A DNA stretch of 61,140 nucleotides from Lachnospiraceae bacterium A4. GTDB taxonomy: Bacteria > Bacillota > Clostridia > Lachnospirales > Lachnospiraceae. The notes below the pieces were generated by a model that searched no databases, was not told the origin of the DNA, and saw nothing but the letters and a program-made list of their open reading frames with translations. The stretch lies in contig KE159534.1 in NCBI GenBank assembly GCA_000403215.2, positions 113,477 through 174,616 on the forward strand. The letters are read 5' to 3'. Below, piece by piece: positions 1-9,464 of this stretch; position 1 is the first letter of the stretch; each line of letters begins with the position of its first letter. The position numbers were made by a program, and so were the translations under genes.

Positions 1-95
1 TATACATAACGCGAATAATTCAGAGGCTACAGGAAAAGTCAGAAGAACAATGGGATTTTCTGGCTTCTTAGTGGTACAAACTTTCAACTGTCAAG
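1..95 (+). mobile_element. 3' end of a truncated IS4-family element
   Basis: The first 95 bases are the reverse complement of the 59107-59201 end of the complete IS at the right of the window. They encode the last residues of the same transposase (ending in EEQWDFLAS and TAG at about 69-71) and the terminal sequence CTGTCAAG. This copy is on the + strand and the other is on the - strand, so the two bracket the window's contents as inverted copies. The rest of this copy lies outside the window. Confidence 0.93.
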
Positions 96-239
96 TACGA
101 TAATGCTGTATAAAATATAAATACCGTTGACCGTAATTAATAATTTCAAAATTTGCTTTATCTGCATTTCAAGATACAGAATAGCATAGTCGTTTTCTTT
201 TCGATATGTACTGTCAAGTTGCTTCAATAAAGATTTCAC
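84..239 (-). CDS. Small membrane-segment protein, 3' end replaced by the IS
   Basis: Minus-strand ORF of 51 codons, too short for most gene callers. It starts at GTG 239 behind a good ribosome site (GGAGGA at 247-252, 7-nt spacing). The N-terminal half is charged (KSLLKQLDSTYRKEND); the C-terminal half is a hydrophobic helix (LKLLITVNGIYILYSIIV). Only the last residues and the TGA stop lie inside the terminal repeat of the left IS, so the natural C-terminus has been cut off. Family not recognised; a single-pass small membrane protein is the plain reading. An alternative is that it is not expressed. Confidence 0.5.
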   Translation of the reverse strand: MKSLLKQLDSTYRKENDYAILYLEMQIKQILKLLITVNGIYILYSIIVLDS

Positions 240-294
240 AGTAGATTCCTCCAATATATTAAATTATTTCTACAAATTCATTATATCTAATCAA

Positions 295-342
295 CTTCAC
301 ATATTCTCTAAAACGTCGAAAGGGACATTTTCATATGTGAAG
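295..342. repeat. 10-bp perfect inverted repeat upstream of both flanking genes
   Basis: CTTCACATAT (295-304) and ATATGTGAAG (333-342) form a perfect inverted repeat with a 28-nt gap. It lies between the leftward small gene (start 239) and the rightward HTH gene (start 457), where an operator would be expected. The HTH protein encoded at 457 is a possible ligand; this is inference. Confidence 0.4.
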
Positions 343-456
343 TGCCCTTGGTCGTGTTTTTGTATTACAAGAAAAAAGTGATAATAAACACAAAAATAGT
401 GGAAAATACAACGATATAGTGATACAATGTGAAATATATTTGGAGGGAAACAGCGA

Positions 457-660
457 ATGAAAGTAAGTTATAATCGTTTGTGGAAATTGATGATTGATAA
501 AAAAATGAAAAATTCGGAACTTCAAAAAAAAGCACAGATAAGCGGTAATATCATTACAAGGCTCAATAAAGACGAGTTTGTTTCTATGGAAACGATTGCA
601 AAAATTTGTGATGTGCTTGAATGCGGTGTTGACGATATTTTGGAATTTTCAAAAGAATGA
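457..660 (+). CDS. Small Cro/C1-type helix-turn-helix regulator
   Basis: A 67-residue protein that is essentially one HTH domain. Residues about 5-62 hold the pattern LWKLMIDKKMKNSELQKKA..SGNIITRLNKDEFVSMETIAKIC, typical of the YozG/HTH_26 type of small XRE regulators, ending with VDDILEF. The start ATG follows GGAGGG at 441-446. The next gene, a truncated hsdM, begins 14 nt after its stop, so the two were one transcription unit. Small XRE proteins are common partners of type I restriction-modification operons, so it probably controlled the operon now represented by the hsdM remnant. Confidence 0.85.
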   Translation: MKVSYNRLWKLMIDKKMKNSELQKKAQISGNIITRLNKDEFVSMETIAKICDVLECGVDDILEFSKE

Positions 661-673
661 GGAGGATATAGGA

Positions 674-1288
674 GTGGCAGCAAAAGCAAAGGCGAAAGAA
701 GTTTCTATGGAGGAGGCTCTATGGAAGTCTGCGGATAAATTAAGAGGTTCGGTAGAACCATCTGAATATAAGCATGTCGTTTTAAGTTTGTTTTTCTTAA
801 AGTTTGCAAGTGATAAATTTGAAGCTCAAAGAGCAAGAATCATTGCAGATGGTATGGAAAAATTTGTGGATAATATTGCGTTCTACACAAAAGATAATGT
901 GTTCTATTTGCCGCAGGAAAGCAGATGGACTTATATTATGGAGAATGCTAAGCAAGATGATATTGCTTTAAAAATAGATACAGCGCTCTTTACAATTGAG
1001 AAAACAAATCCTATTTTAAAAGGTGCTTTGCCAGATAATTATTATTCCCGTTTACAGATTGATACAGTCAAATTGGCATCTTTGTTAGACGAAATCAATA
1101 AGATTGACACGACAAAGGATAAAGAGAACGATATGATTGGTCGTATGTATGAATATTTCCTAAGTAAGTTTGCGATTGCAGAGGGAAAAGGGAAAGGAGA
1201 ATTTTATACGCCGAAAACGATTGTAAATTTAATTGCAGAGTTGATAGAGCCTTACGATGGAACATTATATGATGAGGCAGTTGCGTGA
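674..1288 (+). pseudogene. hsdM: 5' fragment of a type I DNA methyltransferase gene
   Basis: Starts at GTG 674 after GGAGGATATAGGA. It encodes the HsdM N-terminal helical domain (EALWKSADKLRGSVEPSEYK, FLKFASDKFEAQ) and the opening of the methylase domain (GEFYTPKTIVNLIAELIEP). The frame then leaves the family after GTLYD, where the SAM-binding motif should follow, and ends 204 codons in. There is no catalytic NPPF motif. The breakpoint is near 1272. It differs from the intact hsdM at 5979-7766 and is a remnant of a second type I system; nothing recognisable as its own hsdS or hsdR is present. Confidence 0.85.
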
Positions 1289-1433
1289 TTGATACAATAT
1301 AACGGAGTTGGACACGGCAAAAAGCCAGAAATAAAGGGATTTCAAGCAAAGCTGCATACGGCAGTCTTTTCTTTTTCCCTGAAAACTGCTGTGGAATCAA
1401 CTGCTTGCAAGTGCATTGAATGGGAATTTGCAT

Positions 1434-1490
1434 ACCCTATTAACGATTTAAGAGAGGGATTCGTTAAAAGGTTCAAATCGTTAATAGGGT
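1434..1490. repeat. 16-bp perfect inverted repeat beyond the hsdM breakpoint
   Basis: ACCCTATTAACGATTT at 1434-1449 is perfectly inverted as 1475-1490 around a 25-nt centre. It has no U-run, so it is not an ordinary terminator. It sits in the 263-bp stretch (1289-1551) between the truncated hsdM and the end of hsdR, which otherwise holds no convincing gene. It may mark a recombination or mobile-element end. Confidence 0.55.
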
Positions 1491-1504
1491 GGTGCATACA
1501 ACAT

Positions 1505-1547
1505 AAGATGAGACGGCAGTTGATTTTCCACAGTCTCATCTTTTTGT
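1505..1547. terminator. Rho-independent terminator between convergent genes
   Basis: AAGATGAGAC (1505-1514) pairs perfectly with GTCTCATCTT (1533-1542) and is followed on the + strand by a T-rich run. It lies just past the hsdR stop (1552, minus strand), so it may act in both directions. The + strand version is the stronger one. Confidence 0.6.
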
Positions 1548-1551
1548 TATT

Positions 1552-4500
1552 TCAATTTGTTTCACCGTGTAGTTCACGATATAACCGCTCTGCAAGAGCC
1601 TGCTGGATGATGCGATATTTCTCTGCATCAAGGAAGAGCTGCTCGTATGCTGCCATGTCATCCATGTATGCTTGTTGTGCGGTCGATTCAAAAATGCCGG
1701 GGAAAATGCTACGCTCGTATACCTGACGGTCGTTGCTCTTGGCAGCCTTTTTGACTTTGGCATCCCGTTGCATCTTTTTATATAGGGTATCCACGATCAC
1801 GCGATCCGTTTCTGTGAAATCACCGAAAAATTCCTCGTTGATTCTGGCGATAATCTCATCCAGAGGACTGAGTCTATCCTTCTGCCCTCCAGCCCGTTTC
1901 GGCTGCGTGGGTTTGTAGGAGCCGGGGGTGGCCTCCAATTCAATCGCACCTTCAAAGGTCTTTTCAAGACGGTAATATTCGAGCTTCACTCTATTATCCA
2001 GGTCAAAGGGCTGCACAGGGTCGGAAGGTAGCAGTTTGGCGAGGTAGGAGCATAGAACATATTCCTTGTGAAGATCTTTATCAAACATCCGGGTAATCTG
2101 CGAAATGTAGTTATACCATTTCACAAAGGCTCTGACTTCGCGGCGGAATTGGTACCGCTGTTCCTGATTCAACAGATTGTAGTTGTCTGCCAATGGCTTG
2201 AGGACATTGGAGATTTTTCCCTGTGTCGCATTGGCTTTGCGTACATCCGGGTCAAAGTAAATCTCCGACACTGTCTCGATATCCTCATCTGCGTACACCT
2301 GGAAGCCACGCAGGATTTTCTGAGTGGTGTATATCAGGTCGAAGTTAATCTCCTCATCAAGGCTTGTTTCCTGGTAGAACTGTTGGAATGCCTCGCGGAT
2401 GCACTCGACATCATTGACGAAATCGAGGACATAAGTATCCTCTTTGCCGGGATATGTTCTATTCAGACGACTCAGGGTCTGCACCGCTTTCACATCCCGC
2501 AGTTCCTTATCCACAATCATGGTGTGGAGCAATGGCTCATCAAAGCCCGTTTGGTACTTTTCTGCGACAATAAGAATATGCCCCTCATCATGGAACACGC
2601 TCTTGGTTTGGCTTTCTTTGACACGGTTTCCGTTGCTGTCCACATTCATAGAGCTCTCGGTGTACTCTGGGCTGTCTGGGATATCTGGATCTTTAAGGCT
2701 ACCGCTGAAAGCAATCATGATTTCGATATCGTCATAACTGTTTTGCTCCAGATACCGCTTGATTTCATGATAGTAGCGCACAGCGGCAAGCCGAGAAGCA
2801 GTAACGACCATCATTTTTCCGAGACCGCCAATCTTTTTCTTTGTGACATCTCGGAAAGTTTCTACAATAATCGCAGCTTTCTGCTGGAGGTTATGTGGAT
2901 GCAGTTCCTCGTAGCGTCGTATTGTTCGCACAGCCTTGGAAGTCGGCACATCTGGGTTATCCGGCACATTCTTGGCAATCTGGTAGCACATTTTATAGGT
3001 AGTGTAATTTGCCAGCACATCTAGAATAAAGCCCTCTTCAATTGCCTGACGCATGGAGTAAATGTGGAATGGATGGAAAGAACCATCTGGGTGTGGCTCA
3101 CCAAAAATTTCCAGTGTTTTTCCTTTGGGTGTGGCAGTGAAGGCAAAGAAGCTCAGATTTTTGTGTTTGCCCTGACTGAGCATATCCTGTACCAGAATGT
3201 CCTTTTTTTCAAGTTCCTCGACCGCTTTTTCTTCCAGCTCGGCATATTCCTCCAAGGCATCCGAAATGTCAGCAAGAGCGGCTTTCAATTTCAATGCGGC
3301 TTGTCCAGTCTGGCTACTGTGTGCTTCGTCCACGATGATGGCATAGTGCTTGCCAACAGCGGATTCTACCTGTTCATAAATGACCGGGAACTTTTGCAGC
3401 GTGGTGACGATAATGCGCTTACCCTTGTTGATGGCATCACGCAAGTCAGCAGAGGTTTTCTTGTCATCAATGGTAGCCACGCTGCCGAGTGTATGGTCAA
3501 AGCTGGAAATGGTCGCTTGTAACTGCTGATCCAAAACACGACGGTCGGTTACAACAATCACGCTGTTGAAAACAGGCTCGTTGTTATCGTTATGCAGACT
3601 TGCCATGCGATAGGCGGTCCAGGCAATGGAGTTAGATTTGCCTGATCCTGCACTATGCTGAATCAGATAGTTATGTCCAGAACCGTTCCTGCGGACATGG
3701 TCGACCAGTTTCCGCACCACATCCAATTGATGGTAGCGCGGGAAGATGATCTTCTCTGCCTTTTTGATATTGGTAGAACCATCCGGCAGCGTTTCCTTTT
3801 TTTCGGTTTTTTCATAGCTGATGAACTTTTGAAGAATGTCCAGCAGATTGTCCTTTTGCAGAACATTCTCCCAAAAGTAAGCGGTCACATAATCACCATT
3901 TTTGTTTTCAGGATTCCCCGCGCCACCATCCTGTCCCGCACCATTGCTGCCCTGGTTGAAAGGCAGGAAATTGGTCATGGGACCGTCCAGACGGGTAGTC
4001 ATGTAGACATCGTAAAGGTCGCAGGCAAAATAAGCCAGAATACGCTTGTTGAAGCCGAAAACAGGCTCCTTGGCATTCCGATTGTAAGCCCACTGCTTTT
4101 TCCCGTCATCCACGGACTGCCCGGTCAGCTGGTTCTTCAACTCGATAGCAATGACCGGGATGCCGTTGATGGCAAGCATCATGTCGATGGTGTTGTTGTT
4201 CTGCTCAGAGTAATGCCACTGGCGGATGCACTGGCAGATATTCTGCCGATAATGAGCCCAGGCAAGCTCGTTCAATTCGGATTCCGGCTGGAAGTAGCAC
4301 ACACGGAAAGCAATGCCACGGTGCTTGAATCCATAGCGAAGGACAGAAATCAGACCGTCCTGAGTGACGGCGTTTTCAAAGGACTTATAGAACTGTCGCA
4401 CAGGGTTGATGGTACACATCCTCTCGAACCGCCGCCATGCCATCGGCTGGGTGGCTTTGACAAATTCGGTCAACGTTACGATGTCTAGATTCATACCCTT

Positions 4501-4668
4501 GTATTCTTCGCTGCGCATTCCAGCATCCGTGGCTTTCGTCCAGCCTCCATCTTCCGAAATGAGGTAGGACTCTATGAATGCCTCGAATGTTTTCTCCGAT
4601 TCGTCCATGCCTTGGATACCTTCATAATATGCCTTTGCACGGTCTTGAAATCCCTTATCTTCATTCAT
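1552..4668 (-). CDS. hsdR: Type I restriction enzyme, R subunit
   Basis: A 1038-residue ATP-dependent translocase/endonuclease that cuts DNA away from the recognition site when complexed with HsdM and HsdS. Visible motifs: nuclease signature D162 with E176-L-K178 (AIELKNQ); Walker A AGSGKS at about 340-345; DEAH box at 447-450 ([12 protein letters not shown]); motif VI-like [13 protein letters not shown]. Length is normal for the family. It is the last gene of the minus-strand operon, starting 3 nt after the end of hsdS. All catalytic motifs look intact. Confidence 0.95.
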   Translation of the reverse strand: MNEDKGFQDRAKAYYEGIQGMDESEKTFEAFIESYLISEDGGWTKATDAGMRSEEYKGMNLDIVTLTEFVKATQPMAWRRFERMCTINPVRQFYKSFENAVTQDGLISVLRYGFKHRGIAFRVCYFQPESELNELAWAHYRQNICQCIRQWHYSEQNNNTIDMMLAINGIPVIAIELKNQLTGQSVDDGKKQWAYNRNAKEPVFGFNKRILAYFACDLYDVYMTTRLDGPMTNFLPFNQGSNGAGQDGGAGNPENKNGDYVTAYFWENVLQKDNLLDILQKFISYEKTEKKETLPDGSTNIKKAEKIIFPRYHQLDVVRKLVDHVRRNGSGHNYLIQHSAGSGKSNSIAWTAYRMASLHNDNNEPVFNSVIVVTDRRVLDQQLQATISSFDHTLGSVATIDDKKTSADLRDAINKGKRIIVTTLQKFPVIYEQVESAVGKHYAIIVDEAHSSQTGQAALKLKAALADISDALEEYAELEEKAVEELEKKDILVQDMLSQGKHKNLSFFAFTATPKGKTLEIFGEPHPDGSFHPFHIYSMRQAIEEGFILDVLANYTTYKMCYQIAKNVPDNPDVPTSKAVRTIRRYEELHPHNLQQKAAIIVETFRDVTKKKIGGLGKMMVVTASRLAAVRYYHEIKRYLEQNSYDDIEIMIAFSGSLKDPDIPDSPEYTESSMNVDSNGNRVKESQTKSVFHDEGHILIVAEKYQTGFDEPLLHTMIVDKELRDVKAVQTLSRLNRTYPGKEDTYVLDFVNDVECIREAFQQFYQETSLDEEINFDLIYTTQKILRGFQVYADEDIETVSEIYFDPDVRKANATQGKISNVLKPLADNYNLLNQEQRYQFRREVRAFVKWYNYISQITRMFDKDLHKEYVLCSYLAKLLPSDPVQPFDLDNRVKLEYYRLEKTFEGAIELEATPGSYKPTQPKRAGGQKDRLSPLDEIIARINEEFFGDFTETDRVIVDTLYKKMQRDAKVKKAAKSNDRQVYERSIFPGIFESTAQQAYMDDMAAYEQLFLDAEKYRIIQQALAERLYRELHGETN

Positions 4669-4671
4669 GGG

Positions 4672-5982
4672 TCACATCACCTTTCGTTTTCCTGTTACTG
4701 CGTCATATATTATGGAGCGTTTATAAAACTCCAAATCTTCTAACAAGGATTCTTTTTCCTTAATTAGAGAGTCAATAGTAGAACATTTTTTGTTCAGATA
4801 CGTTGCAATTCTTCTCTGCTCTTCAATAGTAGGAGGAAGCACAACAGGCATATCGTATATTATTGTTTTAGTTAAGTTTAGGATAAAAGAGCCTCTGCAA
4901 TTCACTTCTATAAATTGATTGTAGAAAGAACTTTTCGCAAAGAACCAAAGGAAGAAATTCATATCAATAACATCCTCTTTAATCCTGAACTTTGCCAATC
5001 GCTGATTTATTATTCCTTCAGGCATATCATCAGTAATCAGCATGGCTCTTCCAAGCGAACCTACAATTGGAAAGATAATATCTCCATTTTGCACAAAGAA
5101 TTGCGACATGTCTTCCCGTCGTTCTTCTGGTAGATACAGATTTTTTTCGTTTTCAACGCTTTGCTTTGCAATGTGTTCTGGAGTGTATACTAAAATGTTT
5201 CCAGTAGAATCAAGTTTGTCGGTAATAAGTGAACTACCAAAGGGTCCTGCTTTATAACCATCGACAAGATATCTCATTCTCACAATCGAGCTACGCTCTG
5301 GAATGTGACCAATCCAATTAATCCCGCTATCTTTCATTGGGACTGTCGCGTCCAGCCCTTGGGTCAACGCACAAAAAATCACAGATTCTTTCCACTGTTT
5401 ATATTCAGAAATAGTATCTTTTGCTTCCTGAATAATGGTATCGATTTGTGAGCACTTGTTATCAAGAAATCTTGAAATAGCCTTTTGCTCATCAATAGGT
5501 GGAACGGGAAGAACAAAATTCAAAAACATATCGGCTGGTAAACGCCAGCGCCCGAATCCTGCAACGCCTTGTCCCAGTCCATAGAAAATGCGATTCATAT
5601 AACAGTATTGGAAAATATATTTGTAGTAATCTGAATCGAAGGTTTCCGGTGAATTATTAAGAAAAACACGATAATCTGGACTGGTAACACCTTCATAGGC
5701 TGAAATATCGACCCACCCCGTCAGCAAGTCCATATGGTTCATCACAAAATCTCCAATATGAACGAGTTGATAATTCGAGTAGTCTTTTGCAAACTGTCCC
5801 TTATCGTACATCTTTTTAGGTACAATGCCATGCTGGGTTACAGAAAGTACAGTATGGCCTGTTTCTCCTGCAATATCCTTTTGGATGGAAAAAGCATATT
5901 TGAGAAGGCGAGTCCCCCATGTGGAAGGAATATAACCCAACCATTTAGTACGGCTGTCTTTCATGATTTCATATGTGTTCAT
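4672..5982 (-). CDS. hsdS: Type I restriction-modification specificity subunit
   Basis: A 436-residue DNA-recognition subunit with the usual two target-recognition domains. Each ends in a coiled-coil spacer: RFLDNKCSQIDTIIQEAKD in the middle and YLNKKCSTIDSLIKEKESLL at the C-terminus, and the second half restarts with GINWIGHIPE. The duplicated layout is typical of HsdS binding a bipartite site. Its ATG overlaps the hsdM stop by 4 nt, implying translational coupling. I see no inverted repeats or spare TRD cassettes nearby, so there is no evidence of an inverting shufflon. Confidence 0.95.
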   Translation of the reverse strand: MNTYEIMKDSRTKWLGYIPSTWGTRLLKYAFSIQKDIAGETGHTVLSVTQHGIVPKKMYDKGQFAKDYSNYQLVHIGDFVMNHMDLLTGWVDISAYEGVTSPDYRVFLNNSPETFDSDYYKYIFQYCYMNRIFYGLGQGVAGFGRWRLPADMFLNFVLPVPPIDEQKAISRFLDNKCSQIDTIIQEAKDTISEYKQWKESVIFCALTQGLDATVPMKDSGINWIGHIPERSSIVRMRYLVDGYKAGPFGSSLITDKLDSTGNILVYTPEHIAKQSVENEKNLYLPEERREDMSQFFVQNGDIIFPIVGSLGRAMLITDDMPEGIINQRLAKFRIKEDVIDMNFFLWFFAKSSFYNQFIEVNCRGSFILNLTKTIIYDMPVVLPPTIEEQRRIATYLNKKCSTIDSLIKEKESLLEDLEFYKRSIIYDAVTGKRKVM

Positions 5983-7766
5983 TCCTCATCTACCTTTCCA
6001 AACAGCATTCGTAGTTTCTCCATTAGGCTGCGTTCATGGGCCTCAATGCGCTTTGCAATTTCATCTGCCGGTTCCAGTTCTTTGTACTCATAGAACGTCT
6101 TGGTAAACGGAATCTCATAGCCGACCTTTGTTTTGCTCTTGTCGATCCAGGCACTGGGACGGAACGGAAGAACTTCTCGCGCAAAGTATGCGTTGATATC
6201 CTCATCCAGGGGGATGGTTTCCGTATCCCGCTTGGATGTATCCGCGACAGGTTTTCCTTTTTTCAAAATAGGTTCTCCATTATCGTCGAGCTTAGGGCTT
6301 TCGACTGTGATTTTATTATAGCCAAGAGCGATGGCATTCATCCGCTTGCTTTTAACAGTGATGGCTTTGCCATCGGCAATTTCCGCCGTATAGGTTCTGT
6401 CGGTGTACCCACCATAAGCTTGAATAATAAGATTGCGGCAAACTTCCGTTATATCTACACGCTTATTGCCAATGGGCTTTCTGCGCTGCTCATAGCACCC
6501 GCTGGAATCAATCAGCAGGACGTGTTCCCGATGAGAAAGTGGCTTATCCTTGGTGATGATCCAGATATAGGTAGCAATGCCCGTGTTATAAAAGCTATTA
6601 TTCGGGAGTTGCACAATGGCATCCAGCCAATCATTCTCTATAAGATATCGCCTGATTTCGCTTGGTCCACTGCCGGCATCTCCACTGAACAGCGAGGAGC
6701 CATTCTGGATGATTGCCATGCGACCGGTGTCCTTCAGCTTTGCTATGCCATTCAGCATGAAAAGCATCTGCCCATCAGACTTCTGTGGCAAGCCAATACC
6801 AAAGCGTCCGGCATCGCCCAACTTGTATTCCTTTTCTACATCGGGAGCCTCCCGTTTCCAATCGATACCAAACGGAGGATTGGAGATCACATAGTCAAAG
6901 GTATAACTAGGAAATTTGTCATCATTCAGTGTGTTTCCGAACTGCATATTCTCAGGGTCGCCACCACGGATGAGCATATCCGCTTTTGCAATGCCAAAGG
7001 TAAAAGGATTGATTTCCTGTCCATAACAGATGATGTCCGCCTCGCTGTCTAGCGCCTTAATGCGTTCCTCCATGCAGGTGAGCATCTGGCTCGTTCCCAT
7101 CGCCATATCATACACGGTCTTGGCGGGAGCGTCTGGCGTGGAGAGGTCGGCATTCATTGTCAGCATATCGCACATCAGATAGATGATATCGCGGCTGGTG
7201 AAGTGGGAGCCTGCCTCCTCATCATAGCTCTCGGAAAACCTCTGAACGAGGTTCTCGAAGATGTAACCCATGTCAATGGCAGAAATCTTATTGGGACTCA
7301 TATCCGCATTGTCTTCACAAAAATCGCTGATGACTTGGTACAGAACACCTGCATCGCTCATACGGTCGATTTGGTCATAGAACCCCATCCGCGCCAGGAT
7401 GTCCGCAACATTGTCGGAGAACCCTGCGAGATATGCTTCAAAGTTCACCTTAATGTTTTCGGGGTCGGCCTTCAGCTTTTCAAAGGTAAAGGGACTGGTG
7501 TTATAAAACCTCAAGCCTCCAGTGGCAGCACGGAGAAATCCATCCCGCACAGCCAGATGCTTGATTTTTTCGTATGTCTCCACCACCTTGTCATGAGTAG
7601 GCAGAAGGCAATCGTGGAAACGCTTGATGACTGCCATCGGAAGGATGACAAGACCATACTCGTGAGGCTTATACGCTCCAAACAGAGAATTTGCCACATT
7701 CCAGATAAGGTTTGCTTTCTCTTGTATGTTGATTCCAACTGCTTTAATTTTATCGTTAGAGTTCAT
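5979..7766 (-). CDS. hsdM: Type I DNA methyltransferase (N6-adenine), M subunit
   Basis: A 595-residue modification subunit that methylates adenine with SAM. Residues 186-198 hold SHFTSRDIIYLM, 296-300 the catalytic NPPFG. The SAM-binding motif I at 218-229 reads VYDMAMGTSQML: it keeps D and GT but lacks the usual PxxGTGG, a variant worth noting. The start follows AGGAGGG with 9-nt spacing. It overlaps the upstream ISL3-like gene by 11 nt and the downstream hsdS by 4 nt, so the whole operon is one tightly coupled message. Confidence 0.94.
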   Translation of the reverse strand: MNSNDKIKAVGINIQEKANLIWNVANSLFGAYKPHEYGLVILPMAVIKRFHDCLLPTHDKVVETYEKIKHLAVRDGFLRAATGGLRFYNTSPFTFEKLKADPENIKVNFEAYLAGFSDNVADILARMGFYDQIDRMSDAGVLYQVISDFCEDNADMSPNKISAIDMGYIFENLVQRFSESYDEEAGSHFTSRDIIYLMCDMLTMNADLSTPDAPAKTVYDMAMGTSQMLTCMEERIKALDSEADIICYGQEINPFTFGIAKADMLIRGGDPENMQFGNTLNDDKFPSYTFDYVISNPPFGIDWKREAPDVEKEYKLGDAGRFGIGLPQKSDGQMLFMLNGIAKLKDTGRMAIIQNGSSLFSGDAGSGPSEIRRYLIENDWLDAIVQLPNNSFYNTGIATYIWIITKDKPLSHREHVLLIDSSGCYEQRRKPIGNKRVDITEVCRNLIIQAYGGYTDRTYTAEIADGKAITVKSKRMNAIALGYNKITVESPKLDDNGEPILKKGKPVADTSKRDTETIPLDEDINAYFAREVLPFRPSAWIDKSKTKVGYEIPFTKTFYEYKELEPADEIAKRIEAHERSLMEKLRMLFGKVDEE

Positions 7767-9102
7767 ATTCCCGTGCCCTCCTGATATTTTCTGATATATT
7801 GTTCATATTTTGTGTCAGCCGAGAGGTATGAATCCCTAGCCGGTACTTTTCACCATCCATTTCGATAGTGTCATGGCTGATCGTGAGAAAGCACCTGGCT
7901 CTCAACACATCGAATATACAGTGCGGCATTCCGTGGAATGCATCGCATATCGCTTGAATGGCTGTCGGATAAAAGTCCGGTAATTTTTCTTTTTCTTTAA
8001 AACAACGTATCTCGCTCTCGAATAGGTCGACTGCATCCGAAAGATTGAGAAACTCCGGCAACTCATCTGGCAGACTATGTATCCACTCGCTGACACTTTC
8101 GTAGTTCCATTCTTCCTGCAAAGAATCCATCAATGACTGATGTTTATCGTATGCCAATTTCAGGCGAGGACGGCTCGATAATCCATCCTTGATGCGTTTC
8201 CGCTCATAGTCGCTCTGGAGAAGCCTATTTTGGATGGTGAGTGCGTTGTCTTTGAATTTCACAGGGAATCGCTTCCCATCCTCATGTATGATTTCAAGCA
8301 TTGCGTTCTTGGCGTACCGGAGGATGCACTCATCGGTGACTACAAATTCCGCTCCGGGGAAGGCAACCGCCGCCGCATTACGGATATCTTCCAGCGGGTC
8401 CATGTAAACCGTTTCCACCCGGGTAGAGTCCAACCGACGCAGGAATTCAAGAATCGTCCCTTCGAAAGTATCCGGAAGGATATCCATACAGTAGATGCCA
8501 TCATCTAAAAGGGCAAAAATCACAGTGTACAGCTCCCTGTAATAAGTAATCTGCATGATGCCAAGTCGCTTCGGGGTACTTATGGGCTTGAGTTGAGACT
8601 CTCGATGTTGAATTCTTCGCCGCATGATTGGCCCAATAGACGCCGTGGACGCGGGGATCCCGTAATACGCACAGACTTTCTTGTAGGAGAAACGGAAGGT
8701 CCCATCAGCGAGAGCATCGGACAGACGGTTGGTATACCTGCATCCCTTGTCCCCAAAATCGATTGGCTCTGGGAATACGATGTCGCTACAGCCATCACAG
8801 CGGAGATACCGCTGATGGAATACGATGTCGATAACCCGAAACTTTCGGTGGGTGAATCCGTTCTCGTTTGTGGATTCCTCGCCCCAAAGGATGTCTTTGA
8901 AGGAGCGCCTGACCACTTTGGAAGTCCTCGTCTTCTGTGAACCGCAAGCGGGGCAGGGCAATTTATCGTCTTCAAAATACCGCGCATGGACGGTGCAAAA
9001 GCAATCATCCGTGCTTTCCTTCAAGGCGAGGAGTCCATCAATTCCGAGTTCATCTGTTCTTTCTCGTGACACGTTACTTTTTCTGTATAGCCGCTTACCC
9101 AA
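7756..9102 (-). CDS. ISL3-transposase-like protein, first gene of the type I RM operon
   Basis: A 448-residue protein with the layout of ISL3-family transposases: an N-terminal zinc ribbon (CPACGS ... LRCDGC), a helical DNA-binding stretch (RLSDALADGTFRFSYKKVCAYYGI), then a DDE-like core with IFALLDDGIYCMDILPD and VYMDPLEDIRNAAAVAFPGA. The usual C-terminal E-(G)-x-NN motif reads TSRLTQNMNN, so the expected catalytic Glu appears to be Gln. The C-terminus is also short and runs into hsdM (11-nt overlap). Start chosen at TTG 9102, 7 nt after GAGGAG; an upstream TTG at 9165 is really part of the -35 box. No inverted repeats surround it. I infer a domesticated transposase serving the RM operon, role unknown. 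Confidence 0.75.
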   Translation of the reverse strand: MGKRLYRKSNVSRERTDELGIDGLLALKESTDDCFCTVHARYFEDDKLPCPACGSQKTRTSKVVRRSFKDILWGEESTNENGFTHRKFRVIDIVFHQRYLRCDGCSDIVFPEPIDFGDKGCRYTNRLSDALADGTFRFSYKKVCAYYGIPASTASIGPIMRRRIQHRESQLKPISTPKRLGIMQITYYRELYTVIFALLDDGIYCMDILPDTFEGTILEFLRRLDSTRVETVYMDPLEDIRNAAAVAFPGAEFVVTDECILRYAKNAMLEIIHEDGKRFPVKFKDNALTIQNRLLQSDYERKRIKDGLSSRPRLKLAYDKHQSLMDSLQEEWNYESVSEWIHSLPDELPEFLNLSDAVDLFESEIRCFKEKEKLPDFYPTAIQAICDAFHGMPHCIFDVLRARCFLTISHDTIEMDGEKYRLGIHTSRLTQNMNNISENIRRAREYEL

Positions 9103-9136
9103 AGGTACACTCCTCCCCTCCCATAGACTACATTTT

Positions 9137-9165
9137 ATTATACCACCATAAACCAAATAGAACAA
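9137..9165 (-). promoter_or_regulatory. Promoter of the type I RM operon
   Basis: On the minus strand TTGTTC (9160-9165) is followed after 17 nt by a perfect TATAAT (9137-9142), about 35 nt before the TTG start at 9102. It should drive the whole leftward operon. Confidence 0.7.
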
Positions 9166-9207
9166 GATTTTATTTATATTTTGCCACCATATTACGAATG
9201 TAATTAT

Positions 9208-9236
9208 TTGAATGATATAACATCGTCTGGTAGAAT
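9208..9236 (+). promoter_or_regulatory. Rightward promoter divergent from the RM promoter
   Basis: TTGAAT (9208-9213), 17-nt spacer, TAGAAT (9231-9236). The predicted start site near 9243 coincides with an ATG, so the transcript would be leaderless or a small RNA. Confidence 0.45.
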
Positions 9237-9242
9237 GGTAGC

Positions 9243-9371
9243 ATGAAAAAAGGTTCGATGGTCAGAGGGGAGGTAAAGCCTATAGAATTGGGGATTCGCA
9301 ATAACAGTCTGTTTCGATGGACAGATATCGAAAATATCATGTGGTCTTTTACAACACTTTCTTTAACTTGA
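9243..9371 (+). CDS. Possible leaderless 42-residue ORF
   Basis: ATG at 9243 opens a 42-codon frame (MKKGSMVRGEVKPIELGI...) ending at TGA 9369-9371. It has no ribosome site but begins where the upstream promoter should start transcription, as in leaderless mRNAs. There are no known motifs. It could equally be the 5' part of a small regulatory RNA between the RM operon and the coiled-coil operon. Confidence 0.25.
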   Translation: MKKGSMVRGEVKPIELGIRNNSLFRWTDIENIMWSFTTLSLT

Positions 9372-9405
9372 AAAAATCAACAATCAATTAAATAAATTGT
9401 AAATA

Positions 9406-9433
9406 TTGACAAAATTTAAAAATATGATAGAAT
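9406..9433 (+). promoter_or_regulatory. Promoter of the coiled-coil/HTH operon
   Basis: A perfect TTGACA (9406-9411), 16-nt spacer and TAGAAT (9428-9433), about 30 nt before the ATG at 9465. This is one of the best sigma-A promoters in the window. Confidence 0.75.
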
Positions 9434-9464
9434 AAAATTACAAGTGAGAAAGGAGTTTTGTGTT

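Noticed and set aside
1289-1726. Plus-strand ORF overlapping the end of hsdR
   Set aside because: No ribosome site; much of it is antisense to hsdR and the rest crosses inverted repeats.
2068-4488. Long plus-strand ORFs opposite hsdR
   Set aside because: Shadow frames of an intact hsdR with all motifs; no ribosome sites.
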